Source of the DNA: Drosophila persimilis
Taxonomy: Eukaryota > Arthropoda > Insecta > Diptera > Drosophilidae
Reading direction: 5' to 3'
Assembly: GCF_003286085.1 (NCBI RefSeq)
Contig: NW_020825294.1
Coordinates: 9,424,001-9,488,000, forward strand
Length of the DNA: 64,000 nucleotides
The first letter of the stretch is position 1; each line of letters begins with the position of its first letter. Below the pieces are notes generated by a model, which was not told where the DNA came from, ran no database searches, and worked only from the letters and a program-made list of their open reading frames with translations. Of the stretch, positions 36,601-49,100 are shown piece by piece. Made by a program: the position numbers and the translations under genes.

Positions 36601-39234
36601 AATGAATCATGGTGTCATTCAATTATTAAATAAACTATATATACGAATTACCATTAAAAATGCCATAATCCGACGACAAACACATTAGCACTAAGCCTCC
36701 TCCGGCTCTAGCGCTGGCGCTGGTGGTGGCGGTGGCGGTGGCCTTCGAATCCAATGGGAAAAACGTTTCCCCATCGGATCAAAGCCGACCCCAAAAAACT
36801 AACTAACGAAGGAATGGATGACCGTTGAGTGCAAAACCAGACGCGACAGAGACACACAAAAAAAGTTGTTAATTAGCTGATTTAGTCACGGAAAGTCACA
36901 CACACACGGAGAGGAGAGTAACAGACATGACCACAGTCCTGTGGTTTCCCGAGTCTGTCTGGGAACTCGTGGGAAAGCTTAGAAAAAACAGATAGTCTGC
37001 GACTCGGGAAAACTCTTTCAGAGTCCCCTGCCTTTCCCCTCATTGTTGTCATAAATGGAAATGAAATTAATTTACAATTTGTTGGCAGTTTTTAATTGAC
37101 AACAGAAAAACCGAGCCACACTCCTGCTCTGTATCCGAATTTGTATCTGTGTCTGGCCTCTGGTGTGACATGCGTTCGTGCATAAATTGTATGCCTGTCA
37201 GCAACATTGGTAAAACTTTTTGCCCCTCATTCTCTCGTCGTACACTCGGGGCCAGGCTGTGTTTGCACGTGACATGCATTTAATTATTTAATAACGCAAA
37301 ATTTCAATTAAATATTAATTAGTTTATTATTTTAATGAAATATTAACTCCAAAAATCAAATGAAAAACCCCGTTGGCAGGTGGCAAATACTCGGCAAACG
37401 TCACGGAGATTGGTGGTTACCGCAACTCCATGAAACTGCACATAAATCCCCTCTCGCAGGCAGAGTTTGGGGCCTATAGATGTGTGGCCAAGAACTCCCT
37501 TGGCGATACGGATGGCACCATCAAGCTGTACAGTGAGTATAACTAACCCGTTGATGGGATAATAGATGTGCTAACGCCCATGGTAACCCCTATGATAACC
37601 CCCACAGGAATACCGCCCAATGCCGTCAATTATGTGGAGAACTTTGAGGCGCGACACAAGGGTAAGTGTTAACTCCATTGCGAGAGAATGAATCCTCTTA
37701 GCAGCAACTTTTAAGCAGAGAAACAAAGCGCGAGAAAAGAAAAAATTTAATAGCCACTTGGCATAAATTTAAGATGAGCTCAAAATATTCCACTTTTGGC
37801 TGTGGGGGGAGGGGAATCCTAGGGAAGTATAAAGCTGGAAGCCGGCGACAACAGACGGAGAAAGAAACAGAGAGAGAGAGAGAGAGAGAAAAAAGCCCAT
37901 AAATAATTCATTCGGCATGCAAATCCGTTTCAAATCGTCAACGCCACGAATCAGGTGAATGTTGCAACACGGGGCGGATGGAGGCGAAATAAGACTCAGA
38001 ATGGGTTGCGGTTCTCTGAGGTCAGAGAGTGAAAGAAATGGAAATGGAAATTGAAAAGCAACAAACGAGCGACAAGTTTATTATGAATATGCATTAAGAC
38101 CAACAGAGTAACTTAAAGATACACCTGCCTCTGCTGCTACTTCTACTCCGACTAAACCGCAATTCAATAATTCTTCTCCATTGCACAGGCAAAAAGCGGA
38201 CGAAAAGCTCGGAAATGTATCATCCGGCTCGGGCACAGGAGCACAGCGGCGAGGATATGGAGAATCCTGGCAAGAGAAAAGGTAAGAGAGAGAGAGAAAG
38301 CGAGAAAGAGTGTGGTGTGCAGGGCACCGATTAGGGTTATGGGCCATATTTCAAGTATTTTCCTTGTGGTTTGGGCTCCGGAGGCAGCGGGGGCATAACA
38401 GGCCACTTGAGACGGCAGAAAAGCCATAAAAAAAAGGGACCCCAGTGCCAGTTCCAATTCCAGATCCCCGTTCCCTGTTTAACAGATTTTCACACTAATT
38501 TGCCAGAAAAGGAAAACGGCAAAAGAGAAGAAGAATACTGAAAACCATAGCACACTTTTTGGGGCGCGCCGCAGGTAAAACTTTCCTTGCTCTTAGTCGG
38601 GGTCTTTGGGGCCATAATAATTGTATATCAATAAACACGCTCGGCTTGGCTTTATGGCAATTTAATGATTTGTAAATACTTGGGGCCCACAATCAAATAA
38701 ATTCTTCTTTTGTGTGGTCGAAAAGTTGAAAATACTCTCGTACTTCTTTGGGTTATTTTTATAGCTTAATTGAGGGGCACGAGAAAGTTTTCGTAGCAAG
38801 AGGAGTACACCTTGGACGACCCATTAAATTCTGTAAATTTAGGTAAAACGTAAAGGTTTTGGCGCCAGTGTGTTTTTGGGGCGACAAGCTTGTCGAAAAT
38901 GTCTGCTAATCACATCGGTTGGCCCTCGAGTCAAACGATTTAGCCAATTTCCGCCCCGTCCGCGAGATGGCCAACCCATTTACATACGACTCTCATACGA
39001 TCTTCCCCACCCCACACAGCCGATTTGAGTCTCAGTGCGGAGAGCATTGACAGCATGTATGGGGCGTCGTCCTCGGCAGTGGTTCAGCACCAGACCCTGA
39101 ACCGGCTACTTCTCATCCTGGTTCTGGCCCTAACGACAACGACGACGGTGGCGACGATGGCGACGGCGACGGCGACGGGAATGATGCGGAAAACCCAGCT
39201 GCCATTGTTGCCACACACACAGACACATGTTTGA
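27632..39234 (+). CDS. DIP-family Ig-superfamily receptor, complete (462 aa)
   Basis: Eleven coding exons: 27632-27773, 27952-28049, 29692-29837, 29940-30001, 32516-32674, 36259-36387, 36450-36587, 37380-37532, 37608-37661, 38189-38281 and 39020-39234 (stop TGA). All are GT-AG and phases close perfectly. Residues 1-35 form a signal peptide with hydrophobic core [10 protein letters not shown]. Three Ig domains follow: Ig1 (52-149; Cys71, Trp83, Cys132 in WYMC), Ig2 (150-245; Cys175, Trp187, Cys226 in AYLC) and Ig3 (246-342; Cys269, Trp281, Cys326 in AYRC). Then comes a Lys/Glu-rich stalk and a hydrophobic Leu/Thr/Ala C-terminus (LLLILVLAL), a GPI signal or membrane segment followed by an odd 17-residue basic/polar tail. 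It should be a neuronal receptor binding Dpr proteins at synapses. Sequence resembles the melanogaster eta/theta DIPs. I cannot decide which from memory, so no symbol is given. The start codon is the first in-frame ATG. Confidence 0.93.
28050..29691 (+). other. intron, second DIP gene
   Basis: A phase-0 intron inside Ig1 (donor gtacga, acceptor catacag). A poly-T tract of about 17 is near 29210. A 70-residue open frame near 29.25-29.46 kb has no family features. Confidence 0.7.
30002..32515 (+). other. intron, second DIP gene
   Basis: Separates the Ig1 and Ig2 exons (donor gtaagt, acceptor ctgctgcag). It includes simple repeats (TGGCGGA near 31118, CATTCC near 31918). No supported gene. Confidence 0.7.
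32675..36258 (+). other. intron inside Ig2, second DIP gene
   Basis: The largest intron of the gene (3.6 kb). Open frames near 33.2-33.8 and 35.3-35.7 kb have no domain or repeat signature, and both are compositionally biased. I leave them uncalled. Confidence 0.65.
36588..37379 (+). other. intron inside Ig3, second DIP gene
   Basis: It lies at the same codon position and phase as the intron 222-1735 of the neighbouring DIP gene. It holds a GGTGGC hexamer run at about 36718-36744. Confidence 0.8.
37662..38188 (+). other. intron, second DIP gene
   Basis: Lies in the stalk-coding part. It contains a (GA)n run at 37869-37890 and nothing else notable. Confidence 0.75.
38282..39019 (+). other. 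last intron, second DIP gene
   Basis: Donor gtaaga after the basic KRK-coding end, acceptor ccacacag. No gene seen. Confidence 0.75.
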
Positions 39235-40700
39235 CACAGACGCGAAGTTGACAGCCCTGTGGCCACCCCGAACATGGACTACTTGCCGCTAAATCTGGAA
39301 CTGAAGTCGAAGCTGATGCTCCAGCTGAAGCTGGTGCTGGTGCTGGCACTGGAGTCGCAGCACAAATCTGTGGAGCTGCGATGATGATTGAGTTTGTCAA
39401 TGCCAAAAGTTACTTGGTGCTGATTTATGGCTGCGATGTGGTCGGGTCGGTCTTTAGTTAAAGTTTGTTTGTCAACCAGATTATACATTACACATACATA
39501 TACTCGAAGATATATAGTACGAGTATCAGAACGATGTTAGCTTTTAAGTCAACCAGGCTTCCTAAATTTCCCCCGATGAGACGCGTGCATGTTGAGCTGT
39601 TGAGAATTCTCTAAATATTTTAAGACTTAGCCCTAATCATAGTACAAGTATCCATTGTATAATATCGAATATGCAAATCAATTACTGCACATGTACATAG
39701 AGCAGAGCAAGGGAACGCAAATGCAAAGGAAATTTGTAAGTATATATCTTTAGGACGGGCTATTATGTATTATAAAATTTGTATAAACCAAAAATGTGTG
39801 GGCATAATTAAAGAGACTGTATGTGTGCAAAGTAATAGTTAATTGCAATTTAATTAAATCCTAAAGGTGTATAATTTTCCACAAATATTCATATGAAATT
39901 AGTCTTTAATGGAAGGATGGAGAAAGGATAAAAGCAGACAAGAAATATACTTCAAATAACCATAATGAAAATATCAACCAAAAGGAAGAGGAAAGAACCT
40001 CCGCCAAATGCTCAAAAAGTTATCAATACAAAATTACCACAAAAATACAAGCTCAGCAAAAGGCTGTGTTCCAGAAAATATCCCCTCCAAAATGAATCCA
40101 TAGTTAAACTCCTATAGAACCTTATCCAAGAGTTTCCACCACATTTAATTCATATTTAAAAACAATGTTTCAATAATAAAAAAACGCCATACATATCATT
40201 TACTGAAGCATGCTAAACATATTAAATACTAATTAAAAACAACATTTATCGATCATTTTTGGGCATACTCGTATTTGTTTCAAACAAACAATCAATACTA
40301 TTAAATTGAAAAACAAAAACGCGTTATTTACAAATACATATACATATATATGCAAAAAGAAAAAACAACGGTAAACAGCTTAAAGTGCGCTGCAAAAATT
40401 TAAATCTCGTGTTAATCCGACTTTTAAGTGGTAATGAATTATAATTAAAATATTAAAATTAAGCAGCGTGTATATTTCCAGCCGAAATTGAATTGTTAAA
40501 AAAAAGAAAATTGTATGAGTTACATTTATATTGTCATAAAATATACATCATATAAATATATATACAGTATATATATATATATATATGAATATCTAAGTAA
40601 TGTAAGCATCACATGTAAATGGACAGGAATATTTATAAAATAAATATGAAAAACAAAAATAAACATTTAAGCGTTAAGTCAACAAAAGGTGTTGCATTTT
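39235..40700 (+). other. 3'UTR of the second DIP gene (inferred)
   Basis: Very AT-rich sequence after the stop codon with several AATAAA-type signals, the last ones at about 40640-40665. The true end cannot be fixed by eye. A (TA)n run is at 40567-40586. Confidence 0.45.
40567..40586. repeat. (TA)n microsatellite
   Basis: About ten TA dinucleotides in the inferred 3'UTR. Confidence 0.85.
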
Positions 40701-43700
40701 GAATGGGGCTCCTCGAGGAAAACTTTAAGGATTTGAAGGACAAGCCCAGAGGAAATATTCCATTTAGAGAGAGGAACAGCATCTCTCAAGATACATTGCT
40801 ACTCTATGAAGCTACAACCAAATGCCACCAGAAATTGATGAAAATTCTAGATTTTATAATTTTAATTTGTACCTTCATGAATCCTCTTCCTGGAAAGTAT
40901 CTAATGGTCTCATTTTGAAACCATTTTTGGCTCCCAAAAAATCATTCCCAAGCAGCACCTGTCCTCCACTCCCAATAGCATAGCAATGTTCACACTTAAT
41001 TGCAGTTTATTCTATGATATCCTTCCACCCAACAATTACAACTTATATAACAGGTAACTGAACTCTAAATTTTTATTTAATGGCAGCTCGTAAGTTTTAA
41101 TTTTATTCGCCTAACGACTTGGCAAATCATTTCCAACCCCCACTAAATGCCCGACTATTGAGCTGAGATTTGATTTTGAAGAGGGCCAGCCCATCAAAGA
41201 AGCGCATAAATTACAAGCACACACTTATACTCTGTGGGTATAGCTGGACACTAAAAAAATCAAATTAAAAGTGGCAACAAATTCGGAATAAAACCAAAAA
41301 AAAATCAAAAAAAAAGCTTTCATTAGAAGGAACTTTAAGTGCGGGCCAGCACGCAAAACCAAACCAAACGAAACCCCTAACCGAATAGAACCGAAAAAAT
41401 ACTACTCGTACGAACAAAGCAAAGCCAAAATTAGAAAACACAACTCTCGGGGAGAACTCTTCAAAAAGCTCAGGCTAATAAAAGGCCCTCACCTCGCCCG
41501 ATGTCTGTGTGTGAACGTGCATATACATACATACCTACACATATATCTATGTATATATATGTATTTGTGAGCGTGTGTATTACGAGTAGTTTTTATTACA
41601 TTTGTTTCCAGGAATTTTCAAACATGCCAAAACAGGTGCAACCACAGCACCATTCCGGCTTACGTGAGCTCCTTGTTGGCTCCTTTTTTTTGCTCCCCTT
41701 TTTTAGTGCATTTTCATGGATTTTTCCCCTTTCTCTCTTTAGGAGGGGTGGGGTGAAAAAAGGACCGCCAACGAGCGGCAGTGCCCTGACAGACATTTTT
41801 GCATATAATGCATATAAATCTCAAGGTTAAAATGTTGTAAATATGCATTTACCTCTCTCGGGAGGCGAATGTGAACCAAAAGCCATCGCCCGACGGTCCT
41901 CCCCCCACCGACTGACCCAAATAGTTTCGATTTTAATAATGTCAAACTGCTAAGGGGCATTACGGGGTCCATTGGCTCCATGTATGTACGTTGGAAAAAA
42001 CCATCACCTGAGTGCGGTCAAAAGAGATCATTTTTCCGCCTGTATAAGTATCACGATACTCGCATGAAGGCCATTTAAAGCGAACATTTATGAAATTGTG
42101 GTGTATTTCCCTGGAAAGTGGAGTATATTTTAAATTAATGACGCTTCATAAATTGCAAGAATATGTTGTTTTACACAAGTGTGTGTAATCAATTCAGATC
42201 GATTTCATAAATATGTAATGATTGAATGTGTGTTTATTTGAGGCGTTAAGCAAACATCTTGTTTAAGATGTTAAAGTCTGATGCCTTCTTTTTCTATTAA
42301 CAATCCCTTATATTGTATATAATCATTTGTCCAAATAGTAGTCTCCTAGCCCCCTTCAAACACCATATCTAATTGCTTGCTTGCTCACAATTTTCGCCGA
42401 AATTCAATTAACAGGCAACAATTATAGTACAGGTTTAGATACGCTACCCGAAGCGAATTTCTATATTAGCATAATTACAAAAATGTGTCCCCAGGATGAG
42501 GACCGACGGCCACAGGAGGAGGAAACCAGCGCAGTGGCGCCAGCTAACGGTGGTGTATGCCAGCTAGCTGCCTGCAGGACCTGCACACAATTAACATTAC
42601 TTAAATACACATTAAGGTTAAAGACGCGCAATTTCTTCATGTTTTGAGGCTATTTTTTCAGCGTTGAGTTGTTCAACAGAGCCCCCCGGGGTGGAGGAGA
42701 TTCGAAAAGAGCCACAAAAATTGCGTGACGCACCAAAAGAAAAGCATTTCAACACACAAAAAGGGAAAGCAAAGCCGAGGGAATGATTAGGGGGAAACAA
42801 CACAAAAAATAATTTTATAGAGAAGTGTCTCGACAGGGCAATACTTTACAATGGATTCAATGCAAGATATTGATAAAAACTTGGCCACTTGTTTTCTAAA
42901 ATTTCTACAAATGGATCCCAATTTTCATATTTATTTATTTTCGAATGGGAAACACTTTCGTTTTTATACAATATACCCTTCTTCAACAATTACGAGGTAT
43001 TCAAACTTAGGTTAAAGCGGGACACAATGCCGCACACAGGAAGGGCAATGAAAATAAACACAGTAATTAAGTTAATGAGCATTTTGAGATTTATTATTAA
43101 TTTTCTTTTGGTCCTTTTTTGTCCGCCTGCGTGGTGAAGGAAAATCATTTCGAATATTCGTATTTTTTCCTGGTTATTTATTACAATTATTTGCGGCATT
43201 TTGATTTGCATTTAAAATGTTTCAAAGCCACAAATTCGTCCTAATCTGCATACATTTTTGGGTTACAATAAATGTTTTATTTTCTGAGCGTGTGTGTGTG
43301 TCCTTGCGTATCCCTAATTGTTATTTAAATGCTTTGCAAATGAATTTAAATGGTCTACTGATGGAAAAAGTCAAACGACTTGAAATGGTTCCTTAATTTA
43401 TGGCCCAGGCCCAGGCCATAAAAATCTCCACATCGCATTAACATTTTGTGTCATTCGAAAGTCTGTGCTGTGATTATGCCATCATCGTATGAGTAGGGTT
43501 TCCATTTCGAGCTGGTTCGCTGGTCCCTAAATTTTACGATTTCATATTAAAGTTTATGGCCTCGGCAGAAGTTGCTTCGAGAAGAAAACGGGCAACAATT
43601 TGTTACCTAGACAATGTTTCAGAGGAGGACAATTACTCATTCTAGAGAATCAAACCAGAATCTTCTTCAATCAATAGCCCACAAAGGACTCCACTTAATT

Positions 43701-44584
43701 TATCAATTTACATACGATTCTGGCAAATGGCTGTGCCACAAATCCCCACTCGCAATCATTAGCTGGCCCACAAAAGATAATAATAATGATGAGAGGGCCC
43801 ACAAAAAGCGATTAACCAGGCCCACAAAACTTGTTAACAAATTGCCAGAGCTTAGGCCCAACAACAAGGGCCTAATCACCTGAGAAAAACCCCCACCAAG
43901 TGAGAGAAAAGCCCCCCAAAAGACCTGTCATATAGCCCACATAATCATGTCGGACACTGCGCTCTCATCGTGTAAACAAAACTACAATTAATCAAAGATT
44001 TTACCCAACCGGACTTTATTACACGAGGCTTTGGTTAATTGCATAAATAAAAGTCCAATGTCCAGGGTGGCTAGAGGGAAAAAAAGGGAGAGCTTAATTA
44101 AGGAGGGTTTCCACGTCTCCCCGTGGACCTGGCAAATAAATAATAAAAACACAAATTGACTCAAACACCGCAACAGAATGAGCTGAAAATAGAGGAAGGT
44201 AATGAAACAAACATTGGGGGAATAGGACCAGAAAGGACAACCGCATAATGCGGGAGGAAGGATTTGCGGTGGGAAGCTACGATTACAGGGAGGTTAATGC
44301 CTTTGTTTCCATCCGAAAGTATCGGAAATATGTCTAAAAATATCACAATACCCAATGAAACCTCTGACAAGTGATATGGCGGGAAGTTTCGCTCAAAGGA
44401 TTGGGCATAGAAGGCTCTTCGGACGGAAATATCCACTTGTATGTGCTGTCTGTGGTCTGTAATTAAAACAACTATAATTGCCAGAGTTGGGCATGTGGCA
44501 AGTGCACTGACAGAAAGATATTTCCATGAAAAAAGGAAGCATTTATTAAACATAGGAAAATAATTCATTATTGAGCCGTTTGGC
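40701..44584. other. intergenic spacer
   Basis: No supported gene between the second DIP gene and the 3' end of the minus-strand CCDC34-like gene. Short AT-rich open frames only. Confidence 0.6.
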
Positions 44585-44590
44585 TTTATT
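44585..44590 (-). terminator. polyadenylation signal, minus-strand CCDC34-like gene
   Basis: TTTATT on the plus strand is AATAAA on the minus strand, 90 bp past the stop codon, giving a short 3'UTR. Confidence 0.6.
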
Positions 44591-44680
44591 CATTTTTTTT
44601 TTTTTGTATTTGTAGTTTAAGGGTTCAAAGGAAAAATATAAAAGAGAACTCAAAAATGATTAAGCTTTTGGGACGGATCC

Positions 44681-46114
44681 TTAAAGGCAACGATCGTCTT
44701 CCGTGGGATCAGTGCTGGATTCCCACTTGTTCGGATTAATGAAGATGTCCGACACAGTGCCCCGCAGCGTCGCGAACCCCTGGTTGAGGGGCACGGGCAT
44801 GGGACGCGACTGAATGGTCTCCATCCATTTTGTATAAGCGGCCTCGGCCAGCTCGATGCGCTTCTTCTCCTCCTCCTCCCGATGTTCGCGCTCGCGGCGA
44901 AGACGATCGCGCTCCCGCTGCTGTTGCTCCATCTTGCGGCGTTCCCATTCCTTGATTCGCTCCTTGACCTCTTCTGGGCTCTCCTTCCGAAGGGACACGG
45001 GCCGCTGCGACCCGCTGCGGGTCGTCTCACTGACCTGCAACAGCCTTTTTTTCTCGCGCAGTTTTTGCTGCTCCTTGCGGAGGCACCACTCGTCGTATTT
45101 TTTCTTTGATTTCTCGGCCCGCTCGGCCATTTCCCTTTCGCGCTCCTCTCGCTCCCGCTTAGCGGCCAGGAGCTTCTTCTGCATTTGGTCCGCTTTAAGC
45201 TGCTTCCATTTCTCAAATTTCAGGCTATTGCGCTCCTTCGTCTCCTCGAGGCTCTTGTAGAAGGTGGAGCAGTCCGAGTGGCTGCTGACCAAACTCAGAC
45301 TCGGCAAATAGTTGCTTCGCCCCTCCGATGCCTGAAACGCTGGGCCATAGGCACGATTCCAGCTGCAGGTTGACTGCGAGGAGGTATCCAGGTTGTAGGT
45401 GCGACTGGTCATCAGCTCGCGACCTGAGCTGGCCTCAAGGAGCCGCATGTCCTCCTCCGTTGCATTCCTTTGGATGTAGCTCCTGCCACTGTCCGATCCC
45501 AGGCTACAGCTGTTGTACGAGCTCAGGCTCGCACTGTCTGCATCTATATGGGGGTTGCGAATTTGCAATCTGTCAATAAATATGTGCTTTCCCGGAATAA
45601 AGGTGGGTTTCAATATGTCACTGAAATCGCCAATGGACTCGGCCCGTCCAAAGGAGCCGCTCTCGCACGAACATACACTCTGCGAGTCCTCCTCCAGGCC
45701 CCCTTCGACGTTCGGTCTTGGTGAATCCTTGTAGCAATTCTGTAGGGAGTCAACGTCGTCAGCGTCGAGGGTTAGTCCCGCCAACCTCACTCTGCTTTCC
45801 TCTTCCTCCAGCTCCTGGCAGAACTTCAAAATAGAATCGCTATCGCCGTCGAGGAACTTATCAGAATCACTAGCCTTTTGATGCCCCACCATAGTATGCG
45901 ACGATGTGTCCGTGTCCTGTTCTTCGTCTGAATTCGTTTCGGCGTCCATTACAACCTTCTTCCGTCCCAAAAACCGAACAGTGGGTGCACTACTGCGATT
46001 GGAGCCAACAATCGAATCCTCATCACTCATCTCGTGCAAATTTTGATGACGGCCCGACAGATCCTGACGATCGACCACCTTGCCCATCTTGTCCCGACGT
46101 GCCTGAAAAGCCAT
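44681..46114 (-). CDS. CCDC34-like (DUF4207-type) coiled-coil protein, paralogue A (477 aa)
   Basis: A single open exon starts at ATG 46114 (MAFQARRDKMGK) and ends with TAA at 44681. Residues 1-296 are Ser/Asp-rich and probably disordered, with many short acidic clusters. Residues 297-437 are a strongly charged Arg/Glu/Lys coiled coil with KYDEW and IKEWERRK-type Trp repeats. Residues about 438-465 carry the conserved end RPMPVPLNQGFATLRG and INPNKW. Trp-punctuated coiled coil followed by an NPxxW end is the pattern of CCDC34, a ciliary/flagellar protein in mammals. Upstream, a pyrimidine stretch with CTAAT branch-like words and acceptor TTTACGCAG (near 46128) suggests a non-coding 5' exon. 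The plus-strand gene at 57 kb is a clear paralogue. Role in sperm flagella is inferred. Confidence 0.85.
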   Translation of the reverse strand: MAFQARRDKMGKVVDRQDLSGRHQNLHEMSDEDSIVGSNRSSAPTVRFLGRKKVVMDAETNSDEEQDTDTSSHTMVGHQKASDSDKFLDGDSDSILKFCQELEEEESRVRLAGLTLDADDVDSLQNCYKDSPRPNVEGGLEEDSQSVCSCESGSFGRAESIGDFSDILKPTFIPGKHIFIDRLQIRNPHIDADSASLSSYNSCSLGSDSGRSYIQRNATEEDMRLLEASSGRELMTSRTYNLDTSSQSTCSWNRAYGPAFQASEGRSNYLPSLSLVSSHSDCSTFYKSLEETKERNSLKFEKWKQLKADQMQKKLLAAKREREEREREMAERAEKSKKKYDEWCLRKEQQKLREKKRLLQVSETTRSGSQRPVSLRKESPEEVKERIKEWERRKMEQQQRERDRLRREREHREEEEKKRIELAEAAYTKWMETIQSRPMPVPLNQGFATLRGTVSDIFINPNKWESSTDPTEDDRCL

Positions 46115-49100
46115 TCCGAGAGCTCTCTGCGTAAAATCAATTAGATTAGATAAGAGATTAGATTAGAGGGCTCAAGAAAGGGAATATTTTACCAGAAATA
46201 AAACAAATTTTAAACAAAATTTATATCAATTTTTAAGATGATAGATTCGTTGTGTTTCGTAGACTACTGACGAGTTGAGCAACGTGTGTTTTGTTCTGCC
46301 CGAAACAGAGATTTCAAAAGGCTCTAGATTCAGGGGTGTTTCTTTTTGCTCAGTGTACCTCTGGGTGTCCTGAAGCAAAATGAAAACATTTTAACTAATG
46401 ACAAACAATTACTTAAACAACGAGTCGAACGCTGCTGGTCCTCTCGGGTTCTGGTCGCCGACAGGACAAAAGGTAATTAAAACACTACCCTATAACGCAG
46501 ACACACACGCATACGGATAGTCCTTCTACAGATACAGAGACTCCCTTCCTCACACCCACACCCACAGATACAGATATAGATACTCCCCCGCACACACGTC
46601 TATGGGTGTCTGAGCGTAAAGTTGCCGTTCGTTCAAAAATCGTTTGTTTTGTGTGTGTCTATCTGTGGAGTGTCCCTGGTCATGTGGTCGTGGTCCTGGT
46701 CCTGTTCCCGTAGTTGTAGTTGTTTCAGGGCCCAGTTAATGAGCGGCCCTTCCATTTTTAATGAGACTCCAAACCACACACAGATACACCCACACCACAC
46801 AACTGCATGGACCTTGCTCAGGTGTAATAAAAAACCAGAGAAAGCACTACAATCTAGTAACCCCGACCAAGGGATACCCGGTACCCAAGGAAAGCCCCTC
46901 GTCTGCTCTGCTTTTTACTGGAAGAAAGAGGAAAAATCCTAAGAGTTCCCTCTCTTATTCTGCGGATAAACTATACTGCAAAAACTATACTAATGTTACA
47001 TATCTTTCCCTTAATCGAATATACCCTAAAACTAAAAGGGTACCAAAACTTATCGCTTTCAGGCACTCCGTCTCTGCCTCTTGGTCCCCGTTTGTCCCAC
47101 CGCTTGATAGACATAATGAAATGATTTTTTATATCCCTAATTGTCGTGTATCGTCTGCCAACATCTTGGCTCTCAAATTAAACACACAAAAAAACGACAA
47201 AGGAAAACCAATTAAGTTGGCCCTTTTTTCCGCAACGAGCTGCCAAATGACTTGTCAAAAAGGGGGCGTGCCCGGATTGCGTGTGTGTTTTATTATGGGT
47301 TCACTGTTCCTATTCGGGGATTAGGGTCACAAAACCCAATGATAAACCGAAAACTTTCCACTTTGTGAGCTCAAAAATAAAACAAACCTAAATTAAAGAG
47401 TAGAAAGAGGAGAACTATATTTTACAGAACTTTAAAATAGCTTTAAATCGTTCATTTAATTGAGGTGAAAAAGATTCTTATAAAGCGAATCAATGGCTGC
47501 TATTGTGATTTAAAAATACCAACTTTTCTGCCATATAATTTCATAGAATCCTGCGAACCTTGGCACCTGTTCAATTTAGAGTTTACGCGTAAGATTGCGT
47601 GACGTGTTCCGAAAAGTACAAGGATACAAAACAAGGGGAAAAGTTTTGGATGAATTAATGATTCCCATTGGAGGAAGAGATTTCAAAATCTATTTCAACT
47701 TTAGGAGTGGTTTGGGGTATCATAAACACAAAGAAAATCAATACAAATCTGCAAAAGATCAAGGAAGAACATAATTTTACGAATAAAGAATATCTAGAAT
47801 TTGCTTACAATTTCATCAATTAAATTCAAAGGATTCCGGTCTATCTCTCTCTCCCTTTAAAGCCCCCAACTTTTCCTATCAATTGATTTAAATATTCTAT
47901 TTCTAGGGATTTGCAATACATTTTGCAACGCCCAAGGACTTGCAACAGGTTGTCCAGCCATTCTGGTGGTATGGTGTGTTATATGATATCCTGGCGCCGC
48001 GTCAATTACAGGATTTCAGGCACGCACTCGAAATAACTTTTCATTTTTTGCATTACTTTTATTTTTCAATTTTTTTTTTTTTGTGTAATTATAATTTAAT
48101 TTTGTTTTGTTGCGCGCACGGACTATTGGCAGTGCCAATGGCATTGATTATTCGTACGTTTTGTTGGTTCTACTGGGGCGGCGCACGTTTAATTAAAAAC
48201 GTGACAATTTTACCTGTGGCCAATGCGGGGCATATTTCATACGCCATGTGTGACCAGAGAATCCAGAGAAACCAGAGACCGCCACCCTAGCGACCGCTGA
48301 CCGTCAGAGAGCACGGTCGGGGGGAGGGGGTCGAAATTTTCGATACGAATATATATTTAAAATGTTATTTACAATCATAACAATTCCGTATGCCCGCCAA
48401 CGAGTGTCGTTACATTTCACTTTCACCAGCCGCAAATTTAATTAACTCTATGAATACTCGCACTCGAACGGTACGCGGGATATTGTATTGTATTTTCAGT
48501 CAATGAAGCATCAAATTGAACTGATTAATTCCTGCCTATTTGCCAAATGGAACACAATGTTAAATAAATACGGAATCACAGTCACAGGGTAAAACTTGGC
48601 AGTAGACAGGCAAAGGGAGCTCAGGATCTTCCAACAAAAATCTTGCAGCTATTCTACATAGCTCACCATGACTCACCAGTGAATCCTATTGCATCCTGTT
48701 AGCCCAATCTAAGCTCGAATGCTCAGCTTTTCTAATTTTCCCCCTACTGTAATATATGGTCTTTATGTCGGGGGTAGAGGGAGTGTTGCTTACATGCCTG
48801 CTGCGATCCACAACTTTTTATCTAATTAAAATGTCAGCAAACCTTGACAGGAATTGAAAAGTCAACTATCTTCGGCAATCTCTTCTTGATGGATCCTTGG
48901 TGCACTGCCTTGTGGCACCTCACGCACAAAAATGAAGTGCAAAACCGAACCACAAACAAATCAGATAAGTAACTCCATCTCCACCTCCCCGCCCTCGGAG
49001 AAAAGCAGACCCAGACAAAGTCGGAGGTGGAGTTGGGGACAGCGACAACCTTTAGCAAGAGTCAACCTCTAAGTAAGCCAATTTACTTAATTGACTTATG

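Noticed and set aside
44161-44568. 135-residue minus-strand open frame next to the CCDC34-like gene
   Set aside because: AT-rich hydrophobic chance frame. It lies beyond that gene's poly(A) signal and no domain is seen.
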